Notes under the pieces: generated by a model | Databases searched by the model: none | Seen by the model: the letters and a program-made list of their open reading frames with translations, nothing else | What the model was told of the DNA's origin: nothing | Part shown: piece by piece, positions 46,491 through 58,387 of the stretch | Layout: each line of letters starts with the position of its first letter | How positions within the stretch are numbered: the first letter of the stretch is position 1 | From: Amborella trichopoda | Lineage: Eukaryota > Streptophyta > Magnoliopsida > Amborellales > Amborellaceae | Length of the DNA stretch: 64,000 nucleotides | NCBI RefSeq assembly: GCF_000471905.2 | Contig: NW_006500357.1 | Span: 536,869-600,868 of the forward strand | Direction of reading: 5' to 3' | Position numbers and translations under genes: made by a program

Positions 46491-49400
46491 ATGTCTGCAA
46501 AAGCTGTGAAATTTGCTGTAAATGCAGCAAAAATGGGTGTAAAATCGGCTTTAAATGGTTCAAAATTCTCTGCAAATTCATCTGCAAGTCTAGTTGAGAA
46601 ACCAGCCGGGGGTTATCCATGGAGAGAGAAACTCGAAAAGCACAAAGAAGAGCTTTCAAAGGGAGTTTGGGGATATTGGCACCTTGGGTCATGGAAACCT
46701 CTCGCCATTAGTGCAAGACATCGAGCTCGAGTCAGGAAGGAAGTTTTATTGGCTGGAGAGTATGTGTCTTTTTTGCCCTAGTTGTAGTTATGGTTTTGTA
46801 TTTGATTTTTCAGATTTTGTTTGCTATTAATGCTTTTACTTCTATTGTTCTTTTTTTGATTTGATTTATCCCAATTGCATTGTTCTTGTTTTGTTTTGAT
46901 TTATCATCATATTTTGGGAATACCAAAAGGAAAAAGTATCATGGCTACCGTCACACCTTGATTTCTCCTTTGCTATTTTAGGGTTTTTTTATGTGATTTG
47001 AGGTGCATTGCTATTGGTCTTTCAGGTTTATTCAGTTGATTGAAAATGCAGATATGCTACGCTCTAGTTTATTTTTGTCATTTTATTTTTGTTTAATATG
47101 ATTTACAGTAGTTTCTTTCATCCATTAATTGAGGCTGTTTTCATTGTTCCTTATTTCCCAATATTTTTATTGCCCTTCTTCCTTGGCCCCTCTCTCCCTT
47201 ACGTATTGTTTTCAGTTTGTACTCGTATTTCCTGTTTGGATAATTTTTGGGTTAAACATGGTAAACCTTTTCTTTTTGTGAGTTTCTAAATTGCTTGGAA
47301 GTTCTCATGACTGAAGCATAAATGAATTGAATTGAGGCATTAGAGTTTTAAGAACTCCTATGTTTTTTCTTTGCAAATAACTCTGTCTTCTAAAAATTGG
47401 AGCACTAAAACTCTGATTCTTCATATTTGAGTGATTATGGCGAAATTATTTTGGGCTATGCCAGGGATTGGCCATATGATCCACCAAGAAAAGAAATGAG
47501 GAGCAAAAGGAAGGGTCACAAGTGCGATAGAATATCAGCAGAGAAGTATGATTATATTTGATGTTTTTGTTGAATTTGGATTCCTTTCCAACTTTTATCT
47601 TTGGAAATGGAATTGGATTCCGGCCTTTCCTTTTTCTTCGTCTTTTTCCTTTCCCACTCTTTGAAATTTGACTGGGCATTCTTCCTTTCCTCTCTCTTGT
47701 TTAGGAGGGCAAAAACTGCTGAACTCATGAAGAAAATGCCAGAAATGTTACTGAAATACAAGGTGAGGTTTTCCTTTTTTCTTCTTCTTTTTTTTCTTTT
47801 GATGAGTTAAGAACCACTTGTTGTGACTACTCAGTTATATTTTCTGTAACATTATTTTCCATTGTGAAGTGGGGTTTATGAGCAAGGTAGTAATAGAGAA
47901 TTTAGTAATTGTAATGTCATTATTGAATGTAAGGCCACACCTAATGTCTAAAAATCTCAGTTATCTTGTTTTGGATGTTACAATGCTATATGCTGTTGTT
48001 CCTAGAGACATACTTTCATCTTTCGTGGAATGCATGAATAATACCAAATCATTAAGATACTAGAAAAGGAGAATAATGTTGTTTCTCTATAAATTCTCTA
48101 TGAATACATATATTTATTCTTGGCTGTTTTTGTAGGCCCCATTAAACACTGGGCTCAAAGTAGTAACTATCTATTAATTATTATTATTAATCCGGTTGCC
48201 TTTACTCCAAAAAAAAAAAAGTCATGTCGCTATAAGAAAGGGAATCCCTTGGTTCAGGAATCTCTAGAGGTGCAGTAGGAAGAAAAGTAATGGTGGGAAC
48301 AAAGCGATGAGTACTGGGTCACGAACTTGCAGGATGGTTTATGATGAATTGGTGATTCTAGAGGTAGAGATAAAAGAAAAGTTTCTAGTAAGAGTATGTT
48401 GATATCCAAATTGACAAACCTTCCGTAGTGCTCCTTATTGGCTATTAGATGTTCAGGCTGTGCGTGATTAATCCTGCTTCTGATTTCATAAAGGACAACA
48501 ATACGGTGTGATGCATGAGTAGATGTGAAGATAGAAAGGATGTAAGTAGAATTCCTAACTGTCCATTGGTTTAGTTGGGTGAAAATATCATGGAGGTACC
48601 ATTGGGATTTTAGGAATAATATCTTTATTTAGCATGCATAGCAAGAACAAGGATACCCTGATGCAATTTGGCCTAGAGCAGGAAGTGAACATGTTTTGGA
48701 GAATACCAAAAAGACATCTTCCGTTGACTAGCTTTGTACTCTTGCCACCATTGATCTAGGTCCAAATGTCTAATAGATACATCTAGGGCTCCTTTCTTCC
48801 CCTTTTTTTCTCTTTTTTTTTTTTTAATAATTTGGCTCTTTCATGATTATATGTACATTTGAGTTGTTCAATGAATGTGTGATGCATAAAAGAATCATAG
48901 AGGCAGGTATTTCAGATTAGTTTACCATATGAGTATTTCCTATTAAATGAGTGGATGTCCTATCTTAGATGGGTTAGGAGTGACTATGGATGAGTATATT
49001 AGATTAGGTTCTGAGGATTGACAACCAAGTTTGAGCCTTATCAGTTATGTATGAGTGGTTTTTGCTGCACATTATCTCATTTCTTGAGTGTAGAAGATGG
49101 TTTTTGTGGGTCAAGATATTTCCTGAGTGTAGAAGATGCTTTTTGTGGGCCAAGATATCAATTAAACATTCTGCATGTTGAATTGATAATTGTCTACTGC
49201 AATATTTTATTGGCACACATTTGTTAATCTTGATGGATCTAAACCTTGAATCTATGTGGGTTACAACTGAGTATCTACCACAGCGTGTTAATTCTTTCAA
49301 AAGAATCAGATGTGTCGATTTTTATAAGGCAAATCCTAGTGGAATGTACTTGGTCCAACAAAACTACTGATTACGGGGTTCCGTGGAAAACATTAAACGA

Positions 49401-52134
49401 CCTTTGAAATTCTTTGCAATTACATAAATTTCCTTGGATAAATGTAAAACCATTTGAATTACGTAAGGCCAAATTTATGTATTTTGGATGTTCTACTTGG
49501 ATAGGAACTCCATCACTAGAGTTATTTATGGGGATTAGAGGTGGATGTCCAACCTCCTGTAAGATTATCTACTCTGCTGATGATCAAGCAACTGGGGTTA
49601 GCCAGCTTTTTGTTTTTTTTTTAAAGTGGCCGATTAGGGCAGGGCAAGAGGTTGGAGAGATATATAATTCAGTAGAATCTTTACTTAACAGATTTCCAGT
49701 ATTACTTAGGGCCCTGCGAAATACCTTAAAGAGAGTTCGTATTTTCCATTGTTCCCTACTTCTAAGTGACTCATACTTGCACTTCAAATTTCAAATTAGA
49801 TTTCTCAATTTGCTCTCTTGGAATTGTAGGAGTGTTCTAGAAAATGTAGCCATGGTCACAACTTAAAACAGTCAATCGCTGATGAGAACTAGGCACATTA
49901 GGTTCACATGTATGAGAACTACTAAATATTATGCAAAATATCAATTAAAGGTCAAATTACCTTACAAAATCAATAAAGGTCTCAAACCATCCTATTTAAC
50001 ATTAGGAATGTTTCTTTTTAAGTTTCATTTATTGTAAAAATAACCAAACTGCTCCTGTTCAGGATTGGGAACTATTGACAAGCATGTGTAGTTTGGTGAT
50101 TGAGCCCCTTCTTAAGTGGCCCTAGCCAAATGATGAAAATACCCCTAGTTGTTCAAAGTTTGCGATATAGAATTGCCAAATGACAAAAACAATCACAGTC
50201 ATTCATGGTTAGCAACATGGAACTCACTTTTTTCATTGTAAACCTTTGTTCTATGTTGCTAACTCTAAACAACCATGGGTATTTTTGTTATTTGCATGGA
50301 CCACTCAAGTAGGGCTTAATTACCCAAATGCATTTGCTTGTTTAAGTTTTGCAATCCTGATTGGGGGGCAATTTGATTGATATTTTCTCAATATTCATCT
50401 ATGCTATTTACCATATCCTGCTTGAATTGGTAAGTTGACATGGTGTGTCCTGATTGAACTTGAATTTGTGGCTCCTAAGGCAATTGCTTGTTTTAACTAT
50501 GAGAACTACATGGTATGTATCAACTAAGGAGCTAAATTGCAAGTTGTAGTAATCTCCCCAAGAAAAAGAAATAAAAGTCCAATGGTGATTAGGAAAGTGT
50601 TGGAATCTCTGAAAAGCCTGATGGTTTTTTCTTACTTTGCCTTGAACTAGGCAAAGGAAATTCTCCTTTTGCAGGGAACTGCCCTTTTCCTGGACCCTTG
50701 TATTTTCTATGAGTAAGAATCTCATTAGAAGTGGTTGTTCAAGGCACATCTGGGGTCATTTTTTGCCTTCCTTTGTTGTTTGATAGAAGGTTCTTGGCTA
50801 GTGGCTACACAACCTTTTTATATGTGAAATCATTTACAAATCTTTGCATTGAGTCATTGGACTCATTTTGATTTGACAAATTAGAGAGGAAGTTGTAGAA
50901 CCTTAGAGGCGAGTTGAATGAACTAATGGTTTTTATGTTCTTAAGCAATTAAAAAAAAAAAAAAAAAATCAGTTCTATTGTGAACCAGAATGCGCTTTTG
51001 CTTGAGGAGATTTTTAGGTTAGAGTAATGGGATGCGGAAACCGTCTCGATTCAGAGATAGAGAAAGGAAAACAAAGTCCAGTGAAGTTTTTTCAGGAATT
51101 TTTGAGGGAACTACGGTACTGATTGTTTCTAATGCATCTTACCTTGGCTTTATTCCTATGATCAAAGGCATCTAAAAAGTACTTTTCTCAATAATGCTGT
51201 AGCTTCTTAGATTGATTTGCTGAGCAGGGCTATTGTCATTTATCCATGAAGTGGCCTCGTCATTTAACTTTTCTTGAGAGGACTTTTTAGAGGGATTGTT
51301 TTCTTTGTTGTTGACCTTGGGTCATGGTAGCCTTGGAATAATGACTAAGGTTTACTTGAAAATCCCTACCACTACACTGATTGGGGAGTTCTTGCTTATA
51401 TGTTTTTAGTAACATGCCCTAGCCCTAGTTTTTTAAATATTTTTGGTAGTTTTCTTGGGCTTAGGCAAGGTTTTTCAAACCCCATTTTCTCTAGTGAAAG
51501 TTTACGAGTTAGCTTTCATGTGCTTAATGGGATGGAAAATTTATTTATGGAAATTTGCCAGCCTTAGGCAGGGTGGTCCACTATCACAATTGTGCATTAC
51601 TACTTAAATATACTAAAAAAGGCATGTGATGTGCACTTGTGCCTGTGCACACGTGCATGTGTGCTGTGTGTGCATGCACCCTCTTGCATGCACGTTGATT
51701 CTCTTCAATTATATGTTATCCGCTGGTGATTTTGTTGCTGGAGATTCTCTAGAAGGTGATAATGCTGGAGATTCTCTAGAAGGTGATAAATGTTAGCGAT
51801 TTCTAGCATATAGTTTGTTTGCCAGTGAAACTGGAAATAAGCAGTTTGATGTGGACTTCGCATTTATAATTGTGTCCAAGAACCAGGCTGGTTCATGTAT
51901 CTGTCTATCCTAACAAGAGATTCAAATGTTGGAGAATGTTTGTAGGAAACTTGAGATCTTCAATAAGAAATGGATGCAGTTGCAAAACTTATATTTTATC
52001 TTACTGTGAATGTTGACCCTATAATTGGGCTTAGTTGATTTTGGTGTTGATGATTCACGACTTCTGTCATTATGTTTTTTCAGAAGAGCAGATGGGAAAA
52101 GAAGATGAAAGAGGAGGATTCAAAGGATTCATAA
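46491..52134 (+). CDS. Mitochondrial large-subunit ribosomal protein mL59/mL64-like
   Basis: Four coding exons at 46491-46759, 47465-47545, 47705-47762 and 52084-52134 join through GT/AG introns in register, giving 459 nt and 152 aa. Residues 1-30 are basic and serine/alanine-rich without acids (SAKAVKFAVNAAKMGVKSAL), consistent with a mitochondrial targeting sequence. Then come WKPLAISARHRARVRKE, DWPYDPPRKEMRSKRKGHKC, RAKTAELMKKMPEMLLKYK and a charged tail, KSRWEKKMKEEDSKDS. The (R/K)KMP.M...Y pattern and basic, helical character fit the mL59/mL64 (CRIF1-related) proteins of plant mitoribosomes, which sit in the large subunit. That assignment is from memory of the family and less certain than the gene structure. 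The last intron is about 4.3 kb. A small transposable element ends just upstream of the start. Confidence 0.75.
49945..50385. mobile_element. Foldback element inside intron 3 of the mL59/64-like gene
   Basis: AACTGCTCCTGTTCAGGATT ... TTAAGTGGCCCTAGCCAAAT ... AATACCCCTAGTTGTTCAAA (50046-50160) pairs with the reverse complement of 50250-50375, where AACAACCATGGGTATTTTTG, GGACCACTCAAGTAGGGCTT and GCAATCCTGATTGGGG are found. The arms are about 110 bp and diverged, with a loop of roughly 90 bp. No coding sequence. Confidence 0.65.
51735..51790. repeat. Short tandem duplication
   Basis: GCTGGAGATTCTCTAGAAGG plus TGATAA occurs twice head to tail, within intron 3 of the mL59/64-like gene. Confidence 0.85.
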
Positions 52135-52889
52135 TATTGGGGTGCCAAGAAATTCTCAGTTTCTGTGTGGGTGCGTGGAATCATGTTGCTGTACTTAATG
52201 AGTCACTTGTTCTAAACTTCGTTATATTTTAGTTTGTTATATTTTAGTTTTATAGTGGGTGTTTGTGGCTGAGTTTTTGAAGGCTGTTGTAATGAGATTA
52301 TGAATCAAGATTGGCATTTTGTAGTGATATTAAGTAGTTATCCAAAAATTGGAATCGGGCGGCCCTGAATTGCTAGTCTGATTGTAATTCGCCTGGTCTG
52401 ATTTCCAAGTTAGATTGACAAAGAAATTTAAAAAAAAAAAATAGTGTGGAGGATGGAGGTGATGCCTGGTGCCTCATTCTGGAATCACCCCATCAGTCGA
52501 TCACTTGGTATTTTCTTTTAATAGACAAATATTGGGTTTGGAATTTGTGGTAAAACTTGATAGGGCCGTAGCTCTATCAAAATAAGTAAAACTTCACCTC
52601 AAAACTCATGGAAATTGTAGATTTGGCTTCGGAAAACCATCAAATTAATCATCTCGATATTGACCATTATAGTGTTCATAGATCTGTTAGATTTGTATCA
52701 TTTTTTTATAGGAAAAGGAAAGAAATAAGAGAACCTTCGCTAAGACCAACATCAACATTGGAAAAGACTAAGCAGAATGGGTGGCCATCATAAAAGACTA
52801 AACCAGAATCTCCGAAGATGACATAATCACAGGCACTTCTGAAGTATTGGGACCCTGCCCTCAAATAATTAGAATGTTTCCCCCTCGGA

Positions 52890-53043
52890 GGGTCAACTTA
52901 AACTCAATTTGGATGGATATTTTAGTAACCCGGGGGACCATGGATGAGTAATCAAAAGACTCTAATAAAGGTCTCTTACTTGGGTACATTAGGAAACTGC
53001 CATGCAAATGAAGCAAAGGCGATAGCTCATTTGCAAGGGCTGA
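52890..53043 (+). mobile_element. RNase H-like (RVT_3) domain relic of a retroelement
   Basis: In two plus-strand frames the sequence reads VNLN/LKLNLDGYFSNPGDHG, then VIK/KDSNKGLLLGYIRKLPC, then NEAKAIAHLQGL. This follows plant RVT_3 domains (K.N.DG....PG..G.GG.I.....G..L.G.......C..N.AE..A...GL), including the catalytic D of LDG and the E of NEAKA. A stop at the GWGG position and frameshifts break it. It belongs to a decayed LINE-type element or a domesticated RNase H gene. Confidence 0.7.
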
Positions 53044-53559
53044 GTTGTTGAATGAATCAAACAAGGTTCAAAAACATCGGCTCGGCCAAGGTACTCGTGC
53101 CCTGGCCAAGGCGATGTACTCGTCCGAATCCGATTTACTTGGCCGGAGTCATCCTCAGTTTTTTGTTTTAAAAATCACGCAAGTTAAATGCATGTATAAA
53201 ATGAGTAGCAGATTTCATTCATTTCAATCGCGCCACCATTGTTACTACCATTTTGCGGTCACCATTGTTACTACAGTTATTTTTTTAACTATATATTTCT
53301 TAATGGCTTGGATTTAATTTGGAGCTATTTTTTCTATAATTCTCTTAACAAAAATTCATGTTGCGTGAGTCTGTAAGAGGTATTGAGTTCGATTGTGCGA
53401 GGGAGCTACATTTCTTTTTAGAACTCTTTTTATCTTTTTATCTTAACTCTTTAAAACAATATTCTTACATCTCATGAATTCTAAAAAATGACCTCTCATT
53501 TTTTTTCATAATTAATGCTTTCTTTAGAGCTCGTTTTTTTATAACTCTTAAAAAAAAAA

Positions 53560-54010
53560 ATCTTACATATATAACATAATATACAATATTATATATGATG
53601 TATAATATATAATATATGCCAGTAATATATTTATATTATATTATATTTATTTATTATTTTATTATATATAATACATTAAAATAGTATAATAGAATTTATG
53701 TTCTATAGATAGAAATATTTAGTTATTAGAATATTTCTTCTAATAATATAAAAAATAAGAATATAAGAATTTCTATTCTATATTTTAGATATTTAAATTC
53801 AATTTAAATTGTAATTATATTTTTAATTCTATTTTATTTCATTTTTATTTTCTAATTTTATAAATAATGTATGAATATAAAATGATAGAACATCAATCTA
53901 AAATAGAATAGAAATTTATAAATAAAATAAAATAAAATAAAAGATAAAGGAAAATCTATTGAAAAATAAAATGGATTCAAATACAAATAAAATGAGAATA
54001 TCTTTAAAAA
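53560..54010. other. Extremely AT-rich block
   Basis: TATAATATATAATATA-type sequence and ATAAAATAAAATAAAAT repeats. No gene. Confidence 0.8.
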
Positions 54011-54015
54011 AAAAA

Positions 54016-54690
54016 ATCAAAACATTATAGTTGATAAATTAGAGAAAAATATTAGATTTTACATAGTTCATAGATATTACCTCTGCGATGCAATAAATCA
54101 ATTGATATTGAAGCAAACAATCACAAAGCAATATAGGGGTTTTCAAGTTATCTAAATATCTTAAATAATAATAATAATCATAACATTATTGTTGATAACT
54201 TAGAGAAAAATGTTAGATTTTACACAGTTCGTCAATATTATCTCTACGATGCAATAAATCAATTGATATTGAAGCAATAAAACATAAAGCAATATAGGGG
54301 TTTTCAAGTTATTTCAATATCTTAAAAACATAATAATAATTAAAACATTATTGTTGATAAATCAGAAAAAAATATTTGATTTTACAATTTTTTTTATTGT
54401 TCATTGATATTAGCTCTATGTTGCACGAAATAAGTCAATATTGGAGCAAAAAACCACGAATTTGTATAGGGCTTTTGAAGATGATTTCAAAAACTTCAAA
54501 ATAAATTAAAAATCATGAAAACTTATGGAGTAATTAGAGAGAAATAATAGAATTGGTGATTTTTTCACATACTAACAACATTACCTCTTTTATTTACGAA
54601 TCAATCGATAATGGCGAAATAAAACCATTGATCTGTATAGGGCTCTTGAAGCTGATTTCAAAAGCTTCAAAACAAGCAAAAAACGTTATG
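54016..54690. repeat. Tandem repeat of about 165 bp, four diverged units
   Basis: Units start near 54017, 54179, 54342 and 54508. Shared landmarks are ACATTATTGTTGATAA, TTAGAGAAAAAT(A/G)TTAGATTT, TTACCTCT.CGATGCAATAAA, TCAATTGATATTGAAGCAA and TATAGGGGTTTTCAAGTTAT. Units 1 and 2 are close to each other; units 3 and 4 are more diverged. The sequence is AT-rich. Confidence 0.87.
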
Positions 54691-55279
54691 AATTGGTGTA
54701 GAAATAAGCAAAAAAAATGAAGTTAGGCGGAAAGAAGAAAAATCACAAATATAACCCTAAAACCGTAAATTTAAGGTGATTAAACTTGATAATCACGATA
54801 ATCAACTTGATAAACATGAGAATTAGTAGAGGGCTTAACTTCAATAGATTGAAAAATAACCCATAATCAATCGATTTCGTTGATAAATAAGAGAGCACGG
54901 AAGAGATTGGTGTATTTTTTTGAATAAATGAAGAACCATAAAAACCCAATAATTACGAGATAAATTGTTGTTCGAATTGGGTTTTGATAAATCCAAATCT
55001 TATCATAAAAATAATATTTCTGTTAAAAATATAGAAAAGTTCCAAAACTCGATCAAAATCACTCCCAAATTTTAGATTTTTAGTTTACAAAAGTTTACTA
55101 TAGTGAAAAAATGAGTTTTATCTGCCAACAGTACAAAATCGGGCAATTTTAATGTTTTTTGGATCTAGTCTTTTGTTTTTCAGCGATTCTTGTTTACCCA
55201 ATGGACTGACAACTACTTTACTTTGATTCTTTAGAGCTCTGGTAGTATACAAATTACAAACCACACCAAAACAAAAAAG
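54691..55279. other. AT-rich, nothing recognised
   Basis: No gene or clear element was found between the tandem repeat and the nested transposons. Confidence 0.5.
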
Positions 55280-55790
55280 GGAAATTATCACAAATATACT
55301 TTAATTTTCGTCTATTTTTTTTAAAAAACCATCAACTTTCATAAACCTCGTCCACACCTATTTTCTTCAATTTTGGATATTTTTTTTACCAAATAACCTT
55401 CACGGTAGTCGTATTGTCGTGAAACATAATTATGATACTTTAAATACCGTAGAAACTAACACATATTATTCGGCATTTTAAGTACATTAAAAACTAAATC
55501 ATGTTATACGGCATATTAAGTTCGGTAAAAACTAAACCATGTTATAGGGTACGTAAACCCTTTTCTCCTTATATTTATCTCTTTCATCTCTCTAATTCTT
55601 TTTATGTTTATCTCTATTTCTTTTTAATATTTATCTCTTATTTTTTTCTCTAATTTTTTTTATCTCTTCTTTCTCTCTCTAACTCTACTTCTCTCTCTAC
55701 TTATGTCATCAACTCAACAAACGCGATTCCAACGAGATACAAGTCCTTTTATAACATCATATAATATGGGTTAGTTTTTACCGCACTTAA

Positions 55791-57023
55791 TGTTGGAAAT
55801 ATGGCCTATCAGGTCTTTTTATCGCGGGAATTTATTTTTCAATAATGATACAAAAGCTATATTGTATAGTATATGTGAAATCTCATGTGGTTGACATGAA
55901 GCAATTCCATATACCAGGATCTATTTTGCAGTTTTTTATAAGAGAGCAAGCTTTTTATGCTTCCCCTGTAACATAAAACTTATATACTTCCCTTTATCGA
56001 ATCGTTCATTCTAAATGGAGGGCTAGGATTGCCCCAATCACAATGTCACATTTCTACACTATTTTATTTTTAATTTTTTTTATTAACTATTTTGATACCA
56101 AATTTTGGATGTCCAATCCTTTATTAAACTTGCATTAGCGAAAAATATAAAGCTTTTTTCCAAAAAATAAAATGACCAAAATGCCCCTAAAAGATTCAAG
56201 GGGTATTTTGGTCCCTATAGTTTATCAAAAAATAATTTTTAATATTTTTTATAGGTGCACCCCCAATGAGAAGATGACACGTAGAAAATTTCATATTCAT
56301 ACAATTTGTATAAAAAAACAAAAAATAAAATACTTTGAGACGTCGGATGTAAGATCAAACGATGAATGACTCTCTTGATCAAATTGGAGGGCTGGATGGT
56401 AGGGGAAGCACAGATCTTCTATGATGTAGGGGAAGTATAGAAACCTTTCCATTTATATGATGTTACACTGGAGGGAAAACTCAGTGTCACTGGAGGGAAA
56501 ACCCAGTTGTGTGTTTGGATTCTTTGTAAGAAATTTATTTATTTATTTTATTTTATATTATAAATGTACAAAATTATTTAATTTCCAAATATCTTTTATC
56601 AAATTGTAGGAATACTTGGATGACATCCTATTATGTGAGTCATTAGTGCACTAATGACATGTTTAGCTCATTACATAAGATTAATAATTTGGTGCAACTT
56701 GTTAATCATAATTGGCTGCACTTAAGGGAATTAAGCAGGAGTTATACTTGGATCTCAACTCCTATAGACCATGAATGTGAGAGTTACAAAATATGGTTCT
56801 CTATTAAAAGAGGTTAACCCTTCAAGTAAAAACAAAAAGAGAATGATGGAAAATGGGTGAATGGGATTCACCAAAGAGGACTCTTAAGGTAACCTGTCAC
56901 CGAATGACTTAGTGTATAGGTTTTAGCATAGAATCTTCAATCTATTGTGTGATTTAAGGATAGATCCGAGTAAGTCAATTTTATTTAATTTATTTATTAT
57001 TATTATTTTTATTGGGACTAACA
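55791..57023 (+). mobile_element. Solo copia-type LTR with CTTAA target duplication
   Basis: It starts TGTTGGAAATATGG and ends GGGACTAACA, so it has TG...CA ends with short inverted TGTT(G/A)G. It is flanked by a perfect 5-bp duplication, CTTAA at 55786-55790 and 57024-57028. TGTTGGAAATATG starts are characteristic of Angela/BARE-like copia LTRs. Length is 1,233 bp including a smaller element inserted at about 55945-56450. No internal domain or second LTR lies nearby, so it is a recombined solo LTR. Confidence 0.85.
55945..56450 (+). mobile_element. Small dispersed element, complete copy, inside the LTR
   Basis: The ends GCAAGCTTTTTATGCTTCCC and (reverse-complemented) TTTCTATACTTCCCCTACAT form an imperfect inverted repeat. 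Landmarks are GATTGCCCCAATCACAATG, GGTGCACCCCCAATGAGAAG and CTTGATCAAATTGGAGGGCT. Related copies are at 17540-18110 (dimer, opposite strand) and 60783-61045 (partial). No coding sequence. Confidence 0.78.
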
Positions 57024-57128
57024 CTTAATATGGCGTATAATATGGGTTAGTTTTTACAGTACTTAAAATACAGTTTTTTTTTTTTTTTCTAAATAGACAA
57101 AAATTAAGGTATATTTGTGATAATTTCC

Positions 57129-57478
57129 AAAAAAAAAAATGAAAGTCTATGAGAGCATTTTCTCCGCTCTCTCTCAGACATTGTTAGAAAAATCGGGCAA
57201 TCTAAACGGTAACCGCTCCGTTAGATCAGAACCGGCCCTTGTCGATTCCTGTTTCGAGCGGTTTTGGTGATCGATCGGTATTTTAAAACGAAGATCTAAA
57301 AAAAATGTATATAAAAATAAAAAAAAAGGACTTTGATTTGTAATACATTTTTTAATATTTTTTACATTTTAGTAAATATTAAAAATTGTTTTGGCCAGTA
57401 ATACTCATTTTTAAAGTCCATTTTTTCATTAATTTTCAACTTCATTTGAATGCGTTTTATTTTAGTCATTATTTATAG
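57129..57478. other. No gene; AACCGG-rich patch
   Basis: After the nested elements lies a patch with CGGTAACCGCTCCGTTAG and GAACCGGCCC (57200-57250), similar in style to 19020-19240 and 57990-58090. Nothing else was recognised. Confidence 0.4.
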
Positions 57479-57872
57479 GGAAAAGTTTATATAGAGCCGA
57501 AGCTCTAAACAATCAAATTCGAGCCTACCTAAAAAATTTCACTAGAAGAGATTGTTTTGATGCCCAAATATCCTCAAATTCATCATCTTGACATCAAGAG
57601 GCATGGACATGAGAAAACAATGGACTTCAAGTTTTGGAAATAGTGTATTTTGTAATGCACTTTTGGATCGTCAATTTTCAAGATTTTCAAGTTTTTATAG
57701 ATCTCTCGATCTACACTATTTTTGAAGCTTTAAAATTTATAAATAAAGATGAAAATATATTTTAAGGCTATCAAAAAGATTGCCAGTATTGAAAGCATAT
57801 TTTTCAACACTATTTGAAGGTAGGGTCTAATTTGATTGTTTAGAGCCTAGGCTCTATACAAAACGCACCCTT
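57479..57872. mobile_element. Foldback MITE of about 394 bp
   Basis: The left arm ATAGAGCCGAAGCTCTAAAC, continuing AATCAAATTCGAGCCTACCT, matches the reverse complement of the right end, ATAGAGCCTAGGCTCTAAAC continuing AATCAAATTAGACCCTACCT: 40 bp with about four mismatches. The interior has GTCAATTTTCAAGATTTTCA and TAGATCTCTCGATCTACAC, and part of it recurs at 44480-44740. No coding sequence. Confidence 0.87.
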
Positions 57873-58387
57873 ATTTATATGCTTTTCATATTTTTCTAGA
57901 CTTTTTTTTACATCTTTTTTATTAATTTTTTTTTACATCTTTTTTATTATTTTTAACAATTTTTTGGCAGCCCACGATTTTCTCCGTTAGAATGATTAAA
58001 CTGGCCAGTTTAAATGACTTGAATAGCCAAGTTTACAAAGAGGCCGGTTAAACTGCTTTGAGCCGATGTCCGGTTAACCGTTCAGATTTCGAACAGGCGA
58101 GGTTAACACCCCCAACAAAGGAGGCCAGTGTTCATCATTTCTGAAAGCCGAGATTCGACTTTGCACAAAGTCTGAGGGTAATATTAGTCAATTTCTCGAA
58201 GAAAAAGTTTCCCGCCAAGACAACTTGATAAAATTCCTCGCCATCTCTCTTATCACACCATCTATCTCACTCTAGGTTTGAAGTCGCCATTTCTCTCTCT
58301 CTAGCTTTTCTCCTCTGTCTGTACAGGTTTCTCACATCTGCTAAACGTGCAATTCCACTCTCTCGGGCTTCCTTGTCATTTGCAGAA

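Larger units (their letters stand above)
55280..57128. mobile_element. TIR element interrupted by a solo LTR
   Basis: The left terminus GGAAATTATCACAAATATAC, with its continuation TTTAATTTTCGTCTATTT, matches the reverse complement of the right terminus at 57089-57128, giving an inverted repeat of about 40 bp. Subterminal words such as GTAAAAACTAAACCATGTTAT (55527-55552) recur inverted as ATAATATGGGTTAGTTTTTAC at 55760 and 57036. Without the inserted LTR the element is about 610 bp. No coding sequence. Confidence 0.78.

Noticed and set aside
49414-49866. 150-codon plus-strand frame in intron 3 of the mL59/64-like gene
   Set aside because: No family motif and no splice or start context; probably a chance frame or an unrecognisable relic.
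52349-52400. GGAATCGGGCGGCC and GAATTGCTAGTCTG resembling 25S rRNA
   Set aside because: The match is a short word of 12-14 bases plus a loose continuation; no flanking rRNA similarity supports it.
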